A stretch of DNA of 64,000 nucleotides from NCBI GenBank assembly GCA_902465015.1, contig CABQLK010000007.1:1-64000 (forward strand), written 5' to 3'. Below, one piece after another: positions 1 to 9,781 of the stretch. This DNA is from an uncultured Collinsella sp. (GTDB lineage Bacteria; Actinomycetota; Coriobacteriia; Coriobacteriales; Coriobacteriaceae). Both the position numbers and the translations under genes were made by a program. A model generated the notes under the pieces. It saw only the letters and a list, made by a program, of their open reading frames with translations, had not been told where the DNA came from and did not search any database. The stretch's first letter is position 1; every line of letters begins with the position of its first letter.

Positions 1-105
1 AGTTTATGCAGTTTAGCAACTTTATTATGTGAAAGTAATGTTTCTGTTCTGTTACAAGCGTCCTTGCCCTGCATAAAACGGCCCCACCGGTCTCGTTATA
101 TGCAC

Positions 106-1272
106 TTAGGCGGCGATGTACTTGCCGTCCTGAATCACATAGGCCGTAGCGGGCTTTTCGACCTGGCCCTCGTCGTTCCACGTGAGCTCGCCCGTCAGGC
201 CCTCAATCTTGATCTTGCGCATAGCCTTGGCAAGGTCGCCGGCGATGTCGGCACCATCGGTCGTAATATCGATGCCCGCCTTGTCGACGGCCTCGACGAT
301 GGCGTGGACGCAATCATAGGCGTCGGCGGCGAACTGGTTGGGTGTCTCGTCGTAGGCGTCCTTATAGGCCTTGACGAAGTCGGCGTTCTTCTCATCGTCG
401 GCAGAGAACGGGGTCATGAGCAGCACGCCCTCGGCAAGAGAGGTATCGAAGCCTTCCACAGAGAGCAGGCCGTCCATGCCGTCGGTGCCCATGAGGGTCA
501 TGTCGTAGCCCATGTCCTTGGCGTTCTTGAGCAGGACGGACGCCGGCGTGTAATAGATCGGGGCAAAGATAAGCGTGGCGCCGGCCTCCTTGGCCTTGGT
601 GAGCTGGTTGGTAAAGCTCGTGGAAGAGTCGTCCTTAAAGGTCTCGGTATCGACGACATCAAGTTTGGACTCCTTGGCCTGCTCGGCAAAGGCATCGGCA
701 ACACCCGAGCTGTACGTATCGCCGGAGTTGTAGAACAGGGCGATCTTGGCGTCCGCATACTTCTCGGCCAAGAACTTCGCGGCGCTGGCGCCCATGGTGG
801 GATCGGTGAAGCAAACCTGGAAGACCGTGGTCTTATCCTTGGTGACGTCGAGCGACGATGCCGAGGGCGTGACCATGAGCATATCGTCGGCGATCTCACC
901 CGAGACGGCGACGGCAGCACCGGTCGTGACGGGGCCGACGAGCGCCTGCATGCCCCAGTCGCACAAGGTATTGAAGGCGTTGATAGCCTTCTCGCCGTCA
1001 GCGACGTCATCCTCGGACTTAAGCGAGAGCTTGAGGTCCTTGGTCGAGAAATCCTTGGCGGCGAGCTTGGCACCCTTCTCGGCCGAAACGCCATAGGTTG
1101 CCGCAGCGCCGGTCAAAGGGCCGATGACACCGATCTTGAAGGTCTTACCGTCATCGGCAGAGCCGCCGTCCGAGCCACCCGACGAGCAACCAGCGAGTGC
1201 CACGGTGCTGCCGAGCGCCGCGGCGCCGAAGAGAAAGTTCCTACGGCTGAGCGTGCTGTTGATGTTGAACAT
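106..1272 (-). CDS. Branched-chain amino acid-type ABC transporter substrate-binding lipoprotein (LivJ-like)
   Basis: A 388-residue periplasmic-binding-protein-fold receptor that would capture a small ligand, probably a branched-chain amino acid or similar amide, outside the membrane for an ABC permease. The N-terminus has a twin arginine (R10-R11 followed by NFLF), a hydrophobic stretch and the lipobox LAGC with C29. It is therefore probably a lipoprotein, possibly exported by Tat. The GVIGPLTGAAATYG segment just after the linker is typical of type I LivJ-like receptors. The ATG at 1272 follows a GGGGG Shine-Dalgarno; the longer open frame upstream lacks one. No permease or ATPase genes lie on its right; the rest of the operon may lie left of the window. 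Ligand specificity cannot be read from sequence. Confidence 0.88.
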   Translation of the reverse strand: MFNINSTLSRRNFLFGAAALGSTVALAGCSSGGSDGGSADDGKTFKIGVIGPLTGAAATYGVSAEKGAKLAAKDFSTKDLKLSLKSEDDVADGEKAINAFNTLCDWGMQALVGPVTTGAAVAVSGEIADDMLMVTPSASSLDVTKDKTTVFQVCFTDPTMGASAAKFLAEKYADAKIALFYNSGDTYSSGVADAFAEQAKESKLDVVDTETFKDDSSTSFTNQLTKAKEAGATLIFAPIYYTPASVLLKNAKDMGYDMTLMGTDGMDGLLSVEGFDTSLAEGVLLMTPFSADDEKNADFVKAYKDAYDETPNQFAADAYDCVHAIVEAVDKAGIDITTDGADIAGDLAKAMRKIKIEGLTGELTWNDEGQVEKPATAYVIQDGKYIAA

Positions 1273-1524
1273 GGTGTCCCCCTTTTTTCGCTGGCCGCAG
1301 TGCGGCCGTCTTGCGGTACGGGGCAAACCTTATGGCGCAAACGTTGACAGTTTGTTACGGAGTTCCGTTTGTAGCGAGCATGTTTCCAATGTTTCCGCAG
1401 CGTTTCGGGGGTGCCGTTTTATGCGACTCCTGTTGCCTGGCGAGCACGCGCCCTCGGTTCACGCTAGAATGCACTCAACCTCTAAGCGGTTAATCCATCC
1501 ATAAGATGCACGAAGGAGCTATCT

Positions 1525-2868
1525 ATGAGCGAACCCCTGCGCACCGTGAACGTCGGTCTCATCGGTCTGGGAACCGTCGGCGGCGGCGTGGCCCGTCTGA
1601 TTAAGAGCCACCACGATGAGTACCTGGCCGCCTACGGCATCGACCTTAAGCTAACCCGCGCCTGCGCGCTTGCCTGGGAGCAGGCCGAGGCAGCCGGTAT
1701 TGAGCGTGAGGCCTTTACGAGTGACTGGCACGACGTCGTCACCGACCCCGCCGTCGACATCGTCGTCGAGCTGATCGGCGGCGAGCACCCCGCGACCGAG
1801 ATCTTCACCACCGCCTTCGAGAACGGCAAGCACGTCGTCTCTGCCAACAAGGCCCTGTTGGGCCGTCATGTCGAGACGCTCGCCGAGAAGGCACGCGCGT
1901 GCGGCGTGCAGATTAAGTGCGAGGCCAGCTGCGGCGGTGGCATCCCCATCGTGAGCACGCTCGAGCACGACCTGGTGGGCAACAAGATCCTGACCATCGC
2001 AGGCATTCTCAACGGTACCACCAACTATATCCTGTCGCGCATGGACGCCGAGGGCGCCGATTACGCCGACGTGCTTGCCGACGCGCAGGCCAAGGGCTAT
2101 GCCGAGGCCGACCCGTCCGCCGACGTCGACGGCTTCGATGCCGCCAGCAAGACGGCAATCCTCGCCTCCATCGGTTTTGGCACCCGCGTTACCACCGACG
2201 ATGTGTACCAGCAGGGTATCCGTACCATCGGTGCCGAGGACATCGCCCAGGCCCGCGAGCTCGGCTACACCATTAAGCTGCTCGGCATCGCCCGCAATAC
2301 CGACGCCGGCGTCGACGTCCGCGTTCATCCCACGCTGATCCCCGCCGACCACATGCTTGCCAAGGTCAACGGCGCCATGAACGCTGTCTACGTGGTAGGC
2401 GACGCCGTGGGCGAGACCATGTTCTACGGTGCCGGCGCAGGCTCCTTCCCCACCGCGAGCGCCGTCGTGGGCGATATCCTGTCGCTCTCCGAGCAGATCA
2501 GCCGCGGCGTGGCTCCGCTGCCCGAGATTGAGCCCTATGGTCACAACCTCGCCTTTAAGCCCATGGACGAGCTCCAGACCAAGTACTATGTGCGCCTGAA
2601 GGTCGCCGACCGCGTGGGCGCCCTGTCCGAGACGGTCGACATCTTTGCCAAGCACAACATCTCGATCTCGCTCATCAACCAGGTCGAGGACGGCAAGTCG
2701 GGCGTCAGCGATGCCTGCTCGGTCATCTTCCTGACGCATCGCGCGCTCGAGAAGGACGTCCAGGCTGCCGCCGCCGAGCTTGCCAGCGTCGACTGCGTGG
2801 CCGAGGTCGCCAACGTCCTGCGCATCGAGGACGTCGAGGCATGGACCGAAGGCGTCATGGCCAACTAG
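1525..2868 (+). CDS. hom: Homoserine dehydrogenase
   Basis: Reduces aspartate semialdehyde to homoserine, the branch point to threonine and methionine. The 447-residue length is normal for the monofunctional enzyme with an ACT domain. The nucleotide-binding motif GLGTVGGG lies at residues 14-21, the catalytic domain with NGTTNYIL and the conserved GYAEADPSADVDGFD segment follows, and a C-terminal ACT domain begins near residue 355 (VRLKVADRVGALS). The ACT domain suggests feedback control by threonine. A GAAGGAGCT ribosome-binding site precedes the ATG, and a strong terminator follows. No thrB or thrC is adjacent, so the pathway is split in this genome. Confidence 0.97.
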   Translation: MSEPLRTVNVGLIGLGTVGGGVARLIKSHHDEYLAAYGIDLKLTRACALAWEQAEAAGIEREAFTSDWHDVVTDPAVDIVVELIGGEHPATEIFTTAFENGKHVVSANKALLGRHVETLAEKARACGVQIKCEASCGGGIPIVSTLEHDLVGNKILTIAGILNGTTNYILSRMDAEGADYADVLADAQAKGYAEADPSADVDGFDAASKTAILASIGFGTRVTTDDVYQQGIRTIGAEDIAQARELGYTIKLLGIARNTDAGVDVRVHPTLIPADHMLAKVNGAMNAVYVVGDAVGETMFYGAGAGSFPTASAVVGDILSLSEQISRGVAPLPEIEPYGHNLAFKPMDELQTKYYVRLKVADRVGALSETVDIFAKHNISISLINQVEDGKSGVSDACSVIFLTHRALEKDVQAAAAELASVDCVAEVANVLRIEDVEAWTEGVMAN

Positions 2869-2900
2869 TTCGGTTCTCGCCATACGACATATATGTTTGA

Positions 2901-2936
2901 GGGGCTCCCGTCCGGTCTTGGACGGGAGCCCCTTTT
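2901..2936 (+). terminator. Rho-independent terminator after hom
   Basis: A perfect 13-bp stem (GGGGCTCCCGTCC with its complement) and a 6-base loop are followed by TTTTGCTT, 32 bp after the hom stop codon. Confidence 0.95.
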
Positions 2937-3092
2937 GCTTGCGCGCTCGGAGCGCATTGACGCGGCCAGCGTTTGAACAACTTGACCGTTCGGTGTCAAC
3001 CAGGGATACCGCTCACCGATAAGCAGGCATGTTTGTTTTTGTCCGCCGCTATCCTGTGCTGCGTACGTCCACCCCCGAAGAATGGAGGCACC

Positions 3093-3842
<750 letters not shown>

Positions 3843-3887
3843 GGAGCCACAAGCTTTGGCTTCAAGCCTCAACATAGCTCAACCAAA

Positions 3888-3930
3888 AAGGCGCGCCGTC
3901 TGCATCAACTGCAGGCAGCGCGCCTTCTTC
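3888..3930 (+). terminator. Terminator after the SDR gene
   Basis: Arms AAGGCGCGC (3888-3896) and GCGCGCCTT (3918-3926) enclose a loop that itself contains CTGCA/TGCAG pairing, followed by CTTCTTCTG. It lies about 45 bp past the stop codon. Confidence 0.75.
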
Positions 3931-3940
3931 TGTTATGAAA

Positions 3941-4176
3941 GGGAAACTATGTCCCAGTATTTCGGATCAGAACGGGGCACGGTTTTCCCCAGGACCTCCT
4001 TGCGGAAACTGCGTCCCGTTTTGAACGCCGATTCTGGGATACCGTTTCCGCAACGGGTCTCTCGCGGAAACTGCATCCCACTCTGAGCGCCCATTCCGGG
4101 ACACAGTTTCCCAACGGCCCCCGTTTCGGAAACCACATCCCGTTCCGAGCCTTCAAAGCGGGACGCGGCTTCCCCG
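3941..4176. repeat. Four-copy tandem array of imperfect palindromes, exact 62-bp period
   Basis: Each unit is about 50 bp. The left arm is close to GGAAACTGCGTCCC, followed by 18-19 variable bases, and the right arm is close to GGGACACAGTTTCC. The left-arm GGAAAC falls at 3942, 4004, 4066 and 4128, a spacing of exactly 62 bp each time. Right-arm GGG triplets fall at about 3974, 4036, 4098 and 4160. The 11-13 base linkers differ. Arms are conserved in both directions while loops and linkers drift, which suggests selection on the folded or palindromic form. The array fills the gap between two convergent genes and ends 13 bp before the stop of the antiporter gene. Confidence 0.9.
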
Positions 4177-4188
4177 AGAGAGTATCGA

Positions 4189-5751
4189 CTACTTGCCGTC
4201 GTCGTCCTCGGCTTCTTCTCTTGCATAGAGCTCCAGCATGCGGCGGCGGTATTCGCGCACGGCGAGCTTGGCGCGCTCCAGGCTGCGGCGCTCACGCGGG
4301 GTCAGCTCGGACGGGTCGACCTCGTCTCCATAGGTCTTATCGGCAAGCAGGTGCGCCGCGTCCACGATGCGGGCATCGATGTGGCCGCTCGCCGCCTCGG
4401 CGGAAAGACGCTCGGCAATCGTATCGAGCGTAGGCAGGCCCTCGAATACGCGACCATGGCCATGCGAAGTCAGCAGCTCATGCTCGCGCGCGAGCAAGCT
4501 CGCTAGGTCGTGGTGGGCACGCAGGATGTCGAGCGCATCGGATGGATGCTCGGCAACTTCTGCCACGGCGGCGACCGGTGCGGCGTCGACCACGCGGTAG
4601 AAGAGCTGCGCGAGCAGCGGCATCAAGAACACCGTGATGGCGCCGGCAGCGACCATAACCGACGCGATGTCTTGCGACAGCGCGCCCGCGTTGACGGCAA
4701 CGCTCGTCACGGCAACGATGATCGGCAGCGCCGTGGTGCAGTACAGGGCCACGGTAATGCGACCATACGCCGACACATCGCGCGTCGCAGGGCAAATGCT
4801 CATAGAAATAAGAATGGGCACGGCACGAATAATCAGCAACGCCACGATAAAGCCCACGAGCAGACCCGGGCGCGACGCCACGGCCGTCAGATCGATCTTT
4901 GCGCCCGATACGGTAAAGAACACCGGAATCAAAAAACCGTAGGCCAGGCCGTCGAGCTTGGTCTCGAGCGTATGGTTGCCCTCGGGGATGATGTAGCGCA
5001 GGACAAAGCCGGCGGCAAAAGAACCCAACACGATATCGAGATCAAAGACTGCCGAGAACGCCACGAGCGTGACCAGGATGAGCACCGTCAGGCGCACGAA
5101 GGTCTGCGACGTGGTATCGGCGCGCTCCTCGACAAACGCAAAGAAACGGCTGCCGACGCGCTTGGAGCGGCTCGGGACCACGGCCAGCAACACGCAAACC
5201 ACCGCAAACAAGCCAAGGATTACGAGCGTTTGGATGCCAGTGCGGGCAGACAGCAGCACCGACATGGCGAGCACGGGACCGAGCTCGCCCCAAGTGCCAT
5301 ACGCGAGAATCGAGTCTCCCACGCGCGTTCCGGCAAGTGAACGCTCGCGCATGATGGGCACGAGCGTGCCGAGCGCCGTCGAAGTGAGGGCAAGCGTCAC
5401 GGCGATACCGTCGAAATGACTAACCGAGAACCACGGGGTAAAGCGCACGGCAAGCCAGGCGATACCAAACGTGACGACCCACGTCGCCAAGCCGCAGCGC
5501 CCCTCGACGCCCGTGATGCTCTTGGGGTCGATCTCAAAGCCGGCAAGCAGGAATAAGAAGGCCAGACCGAGCTCGGACACAAGCGAGACCTCGGCATCTA
5601 CATGGATGACGCCGAGCATATGGGGTCCCAGCACCGCGCCGAGCACGAGCAAAAAGACCGTCTCGGGAACGGGTTTTCCAGGAATCGCCGAGGCGATGAA
5701 GGGGCTTGCAAAGGCCACGAGTGCGATGATGGCGAGCGAAACGAATGCCAT
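4189..5751 (-). CDS. CPA2-family cation:proton antiporter
   Basis: A 520-residue inner-membrane exchanger of the monovalent cation:proton antiporter-2 (KefB/NapA-like) family, moving Na+ or K+ against H+. About 12-13 membrane segments fill residues 1-395. They include the LGLAFLFLLAGFEIDP segment after the second helix pair, typical of this family, and an aspartate-containing LALTSTALGT stretch. The last 120 residues are a soluble, highly charged tail rich in Glu, Arg and His. The tail lacks a recognisable TrkA-N nucleotide-binding motif and may act as a regulatory region. The ATG at 5751 follows AGAAAGGCATCAC. It is divergent from purL. Ion preference cannot be assigned. Confidence 0.9.
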   Translation of the reverse strand: MAFVSLAIIALVAFASPFIASAIPGKPVPETVFLLVLGAVLGPHMLGVIHVDAEVSLVSELGLAFLFLLAGFEIDPKSITGVEGRCGLATWVVTFGIAWLAVRFTPWFSVSHFDGIAVTLALTSTALGTLVPIMRERSLAGTRVGDSILAYGTWGELGPVLAMSVLLSARTGIQTLVILGLFAVVCVLLAVVPSRSKRVGSRFFAFVEERADTTSQTFVRLTVLILVTLVAFSAVFDLDIVLGSFAAGFVLRYIIPEGNHTLETKLDGLAYGFLIPVFFTVSGAKIDLTAVASRPGLLVGFIVALLIIRAVPILISMSICPATRDVSAYGRITVALYCTTALPIIVAVTSVAVNAGALSQDIASVMVAAGAITVFLMPLLAQLFYRVVDAAPVAAVAEVAEHPSDALDILRAHHDLASLLAREHELLTSHGHGRVFEGLPTLDTIAERLSAEAASGHIDARIVDAAHLLADKTYGDEVDPSELTPRERRSLERAKLAVREYRRRMLELYAREEAEDDDGK

Positions 5752-5935
5752 GTGATGCCTTTCTCTTGATAGCGCATCACTGTAGCACCCTCGCCGTCCT
5801 CAACGCGCCACGAGCTGTCGTATCATAGTGAGGTTTACAAACATGTGGCTCAAGGCGACCGCGAGGCTTGCCCCGCAAACCGACCGCTGCCGCATACCGT
5901 ACCGTACGCCCAACCGATCAGGAAGGCAGGAACCA

Positions 5936-8900
5936 ATGGTCTCTCGTATCTACGTGGAGAAGAAACCCGGGTTCGACGTCGAGGCTCAGCAGCTCAAGGG
6001 CGAGCTGACCGAGATTCTCGGCATCAAGGGCATCGAGGCCCTGAGGATCATCAACCGCTACGACGTCGAGGGCATCGACGAGGAGCTTTTCCGCTCCTGC
6101 GTGCCGACCGTCTTTAGCGAGCCCCAGGTCGATGTGACCTACGACGAGCTCCCCGCAAGCGATGGCGCCGTCTTTGCCGTCGAATTCCTGCCTGGCCAGT
6201 TTGACCAGCGCGCCGACTCCGCCAGCGAGTGCGTGCAGCTCATCAGCCAGGGCGAGCGCCCCGCCGTGCGCTCCGCCAAGGTCTATATGATCTCGGGCGC
6301 TCTGAACGAGGCCGCCATCGATGCCATCAAGCACTACGTGGTGAACCCCGTCGAGGCGCGCATCGCCTCGCTCGACCTGCCCGAGACGCTGTACATGGAA
6401 ACCCCCGAGCCCCAGCCCGTCGAGGTGCTCGACGGTTTCCGCGAGCTCGACGAAGCCGGCCTTGCCGCCTTTATTTCCGAGCGCGGCCTTGCCATGGACG
6501 AGGCGGACATCGCCTTCTGCCAGCAGTACTTCCGCGATGAGGACCGCGACCCCACCATCACCGAGATCCGCGTGATCGACACCTATTGGTCCGACCACTG
6601 CCGCCACACCACCTTCGGCACCGTCCTGGATGACGTGACGATCGACGACGCCGTGGTGCAGCAGGCCTTCGACCGCTACATGGAGATGCGCCACGAACTC
6701 GGCCGCGACGCCAAGCCCGTCTGCCTCATGGACATGGGCACCATCGGCGCTAAGTACCTTAAGAAGACCGGCGTCATGACCGATGTCGACGAGTCCGAGG
6801 AGATCAACGCCTGCACCGTCAAGGTGAAGGTCGATGTCGATGGCGAGGACCAGGACTGGCTGTTCCTCTTTAAGAACGAGACCCATAACCACCCGACCGA
6901 GATCGAGCCCTTCGGCGGTGCCGCCACCTGCGTGGGCGGCGCCATCCGCGACCCGCTCTCGGGCCGCAGCTATGTGTATCAGGCCATGCGCGTCACCGGC
7001 GCCGGCGACCCCACCGTCCCGGTTTCCGAGACGCTCGAGGGCAAGCTGCCGCAGCGCAAGCTCGTGACCACTGCCGCCGCCGGCTACTCCAGCTACGGCA
7101 ACCAGATCGGCCTTGCCACCGGTCAGGTCAACGAACTCTATCACCCCGGTTACGTGGCCAAGCGCATGGAGGTTGGCGCCGTCGTGGGCGCTACCCCGGC
7201 AAACCACGTTCGTCGCGAGTGCCCCGCCCCCACCGACAAGATCATCCTGCTGGGCGGCCGCACTGGCCGTGATGGCATCGGTGGCGCCACCGGCTCCTCC
7301 AAGACCCAGAACACCGAGTCCATCGAGACCTCGGGTGCCGAGGTCCAGAAGGGCAATGCCCCGGTCGAGCGCAAGCTGCAGCGCCTGTTCCGCCGCGGCG
7401 ATGCCTGCCGTCTGATCAAGCGCTGCAACGACTTTGGCGCCGGCGGTGTCTCGGTCGCCGTGGGTGAGCTTGCCGACGGCCTGTATGTCGACCTTGATAC
7501 CGTGACCAAGAAGTACGACGGCCTGGACGGCACCGAGCTCGCTATCTCTGAGTCCCAGGAGCGCATGGCCTGCGCCGTCGCCGACGGTGACGTCGAAGAG
7601 TTCATGGGCTACGCCGCCGAGGAGAACCTGGAGGCGACCGTTATCGCCGAGGTTACCGCCGAGCCGCGCATGCGCATGGCCTGGAACGGCGTCGCCATCG
7701 TCGACCTGTCCCGCGAGTTCCTCAACTCCAACGGCGCACCCAAGCACCAGGTCGCCCACGTGTGCGCCCGTAGCGTGTGGCAGCCCAGCTGGGCCGGCAC
7801 CACGCTCGCCGAGCGCATGACCTCGCTCGTCACCGACCTCAACGTCGCCTCCAACAAGGGCCTTTCCGAGCGCTTCGACTCCACCATCGGCGCCGCGACC
7901 GTGCTCATGCCCTTTGGTGGCAAGACGCAGCTCACCCCCAGCTCGGCCATGGTCGCCAAGTTCCCCGTGGACGGCGAGACCACCACGGCGAGTGCTATGG
8001 CATGGGGCTTCAACCCCTATCTGATGGAAGCCGACCAGTTTGCGGGCGCCTACCTGTCCGTGGTCGAGTCCATCGCCAAGCTCGTTGCCGCCGGCTTTGA
8101 GCACAAGCGCGCCTACCTCTCCTTCCAGGAGTACTTCGAGCGCCTGCGCACCGAGGCAGAGCGCTGGGGCAAGCCCATGGCCGCCGTCCTGGGTGCCCTT
8201 ATGGCCCAGGTCGACCTGGGTGCCGGCGCCATCGGCGGCAAGGACTCCATGAGCGGTTCGTTTGAGGACGAGGCCGGCGAGCTCAACGTTCCGCCGACCC
8301 TGATCAGCTTCGCCGTCGCCGTGGGCAAGGCCGCCCGCGCCGTCTCGCCCGAGTTCAAGGGCCTCACGCACCGCGTCGTCCGCATCGCCCCCGCCACCTA
8401 TGGCGAGGACTACCGCCCCGATGCTCAGCAGCTGCTCGCCGCGTTTGACGCCGTCGAGGCGCTCACTGCTGCCGGCAACGCCCTGGCCATCTCCACGCCC
8501 GGCTACGGCTGCGGCGCCGAGAGCCTCTTTAAGATGTGCGTCGGTAACCAGATCGGTATCGAGCTTGCCGAGGATGTAGACGTGGAGAGCCTCTTCACCC
8601 CGCTCTACGGCAGCTTTATCGTCGAGCTCGCCGAGGATGCCGAGCTGCCCGAGGTCGCCGACGGCGTTGTCGTCGAGCCCCTGGGCACCACCGTCGAGGG
8701 CTATGTCATCGACACCGGCTCCGAAGTCATCGAGCTCTCCGAGCTCCAGGAGGCCTGGGAGAGCGGCATCGAGGGCGTCTTTGCCTACCGCAGCGCCGAC
8801 GAGACCCCCGAGGTCGAGACCATCGACTTCCGCGCCAAGGATATCCACGTGTACGGCGGCGCCAAGATCGCCCGCCCGCGCGTGATCATCCCCGTGTTCC

Positions 8901-9682
8901 CCGGCAACAACTGCGAGTACGACAGCGCCCGTGCCTTCCGTGCCGCCGGTGCCGAGGCCGACACCTTCGTGATCAACAACCTCACGCCCGAGGCCGTCGC
9001 CGAGAGCACCCACGAGCTTGCCCGCCGCATCCGTGCAAGCCAGATCGTCATGATCCCCGGCGGCTTCTCGGGCGGCGACGAGCCCGACGGCTCTGCCAAG
9101 TTCATCACGGCGTTCTTCCGCGCTCCCGAGGTCACCGAGGCAGTCCGCGACCTGCTCAAGGCCCGCGATGGCCTGATGCTGGGCATCTGCAACGGCTTCC
9201 AGGCCCTGATCAAGCTCGGCCTGGTGCCCTACGGCGACATCGTCGACGCCACGCCCGATGCGCCCACGTTGACGTTCAACACCATCGGTCGCCACCAGAG
9301 CCGTCTGGTGCGCACCCGCATCTCGTCCAACTTGTCCCCGTGGCTGTCGCAGTGCAGCCTGGACGACCCCTACACCGTCGCCATCAGCCACGGCGAGGGC
9401 CGCTTTGTCGCCAATGACGAAGTGCTCGCCCAGCTGATCGCCAACGGCCAGGTCGCCACGCAGTACGTTGGCGAGGACGGCAAGCCCAGCATGGATCTCT
9501 CCGTCAACCCCAATGGCTCCGCACTCGCCATCGAGGGCATCACGAGCCCCGACGGCCGCGTCCTGGGCAAGATGGGCCATGCCGAGCGTCGCGGCGACAA
9601 CCTGTACCGCAACGTGCCCGAGCATGTCCCCGGCGATAAGTTCATGCCGATCTTTGAGAGCGGCGTGGCCTACTTCGCTTAA
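5936..9682 (+). CDS. purL: Phosphoribosylformylglycinamidine synthase, single-chain PurL-PurQ type
   Basis: Converts FGAR, glutamine and ATP to FGAM in de novo purine synthesis. The 1248-residue chain joins the synthetase half and the glutaminase half, as in the clostridial-type single-chain enzyme. Seen in order: an N-terminal segment starting SRIYVEKKPGFD, the ATP-binding part with DHCRHTTF and FKNETHNHPTEIEPFGGA, the second repeat containing GGKDSMSG, and from about residue 980 a class I glutamine amidotransferase. The latter shows GNNCEYD, the nucleophile motif LGICNGFQ and the HGEGRF histidine. The ATG at 5936 follows AGGAAGGCAGG. The longer upstream frame (from 5828) is not family-like. 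No other pur genes are adjacent. Confidence 0.97.
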   Translation: MVSRIYVEKKPGFDVEAQQLKGELTEILGIKGIEALRIINRYDVEGIDEELFRSCVPTVFSEPQVDVTYDELPASDGAVFAVEFLPGQFDQRADSASECVQLISQGERPAVRSAKVYMISGALNEAAIDAIKHYVVNPVEARIASLDLPETLYMETPEPQPVEVLDGFRELDEAGLAAFISERGLAMDEADIAFCQQYFRDEDRDPTITEIRVIDTYWSDHCRHTTFGTVLDDVTIDDAVVQQAFDRYMEMRHELGRDAKPVCLMDMGTIGAKYLKKTGVMTDVDESEEINACTVKVKVDVDGEDQDWLFLFKNETHNHPTEIEPFGGAATCVGGAIRDPLSGRSYVYQAMRVTGAGDPTVPVSETLEGKLPQRKLVTTAAAGYSSYGNQIGLATGQVNELYHPGYVAKRMEVGAVVGATPANHVRRECPAPTDKIILLGGRTGRDGIGGATGSSKTQNTESIETSGAEVQKGNAPVERKLQRLFRRGDACRLIKRCNDFGAGGVSVAVGELADGLYVDLDTVTKKYDGLDGTELAISESQERMACAVADGDVEEFMGYAAEENLEATVIAEVTAEPRMRMAWNGVAIVDLSREFLNSNGAPKHQVAHVCARSVWQPSWAGTTLAERMTSLVTDLNVASNKGLSERFDSTIGAATVLMPFGGKTQLTPSSAMVAKFPVDGETTTASAMAWGFNPYLMEADQFAGAYLSVVESIAKLVAAGFEHKRAYLSFQEYFERLRTEAERWGKPMAAVLGALMAQVDLGAGAIGGKDSMSGSFEDEAGELNVPPTLISFAVAVGKAARAVSPEFKGLTHRVVRIAPATYGEDYRPDAQQLLAAFDAVEALTAAGNALAISTPGYGCGAESLFKMCVGNQIGIELAEDVDVESLFTPLYGSFIVELAEDAELPEVADGVVVEPLGTTVEGYVIDTGSEVIELSELQEAWESGIEGVFAYRSADETPEVETIDFRAKDIHVYGGAKIARPRVIIPVFPGNNCEYDSARAFRAAGAEADTFVINNLTPEAVAESTHELARRIRASQIVMIPGGFSGGDEPDGSAKFITAFFRAPEVTEAVRDLLKARDGLMLGICNGFQALIKLGLVPYGDIVDATPDAPTLTFNTIGRHQSRLVRTRISSNLSPWLSQCSLDDPYTVAISHGEGRFVANDEVLAQLIANGQVATQYVGEDGKPSMDLSVNPNGSALAIEGITSPDGRVLGKMGHAERRGDNLYRNVPEHVPGDKFMPIFESGVAYFA

Positions 9683-9719
9683 ACCTTTCCCATCGGGTAC
9701 AATCCCTTCGGGTAACAAC

Positions 9720-9756
9720 ACCCGCCACCGACACATCCGGTGGCGGGTTCTTTTTT
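9720..9756 (+). terminator. Terminator after purL
   Basis: Perfect 11-bp arms ACCCGCCACCG (9720-9730) and CGGTGGCGGGT (9738-9748) are followed by TCTTTTTTGC. Confidence 0.95.
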
Positions 9757-9781
9757 GCTTCGCGCACGCAGGAAGGACATC

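Noticed and set aside
3941..4176. CRISPR-like array
   Set aside because: The repeats are palindromes with degenerate arms, the linkers are only 11-13 bp, and no cas genes are present.
5752..5935. Purine riboswitch or PurR site before purL
   Set aside because: No riboswitch core pattern seen in the 184-bp leader, and no clear PurR palindrome.
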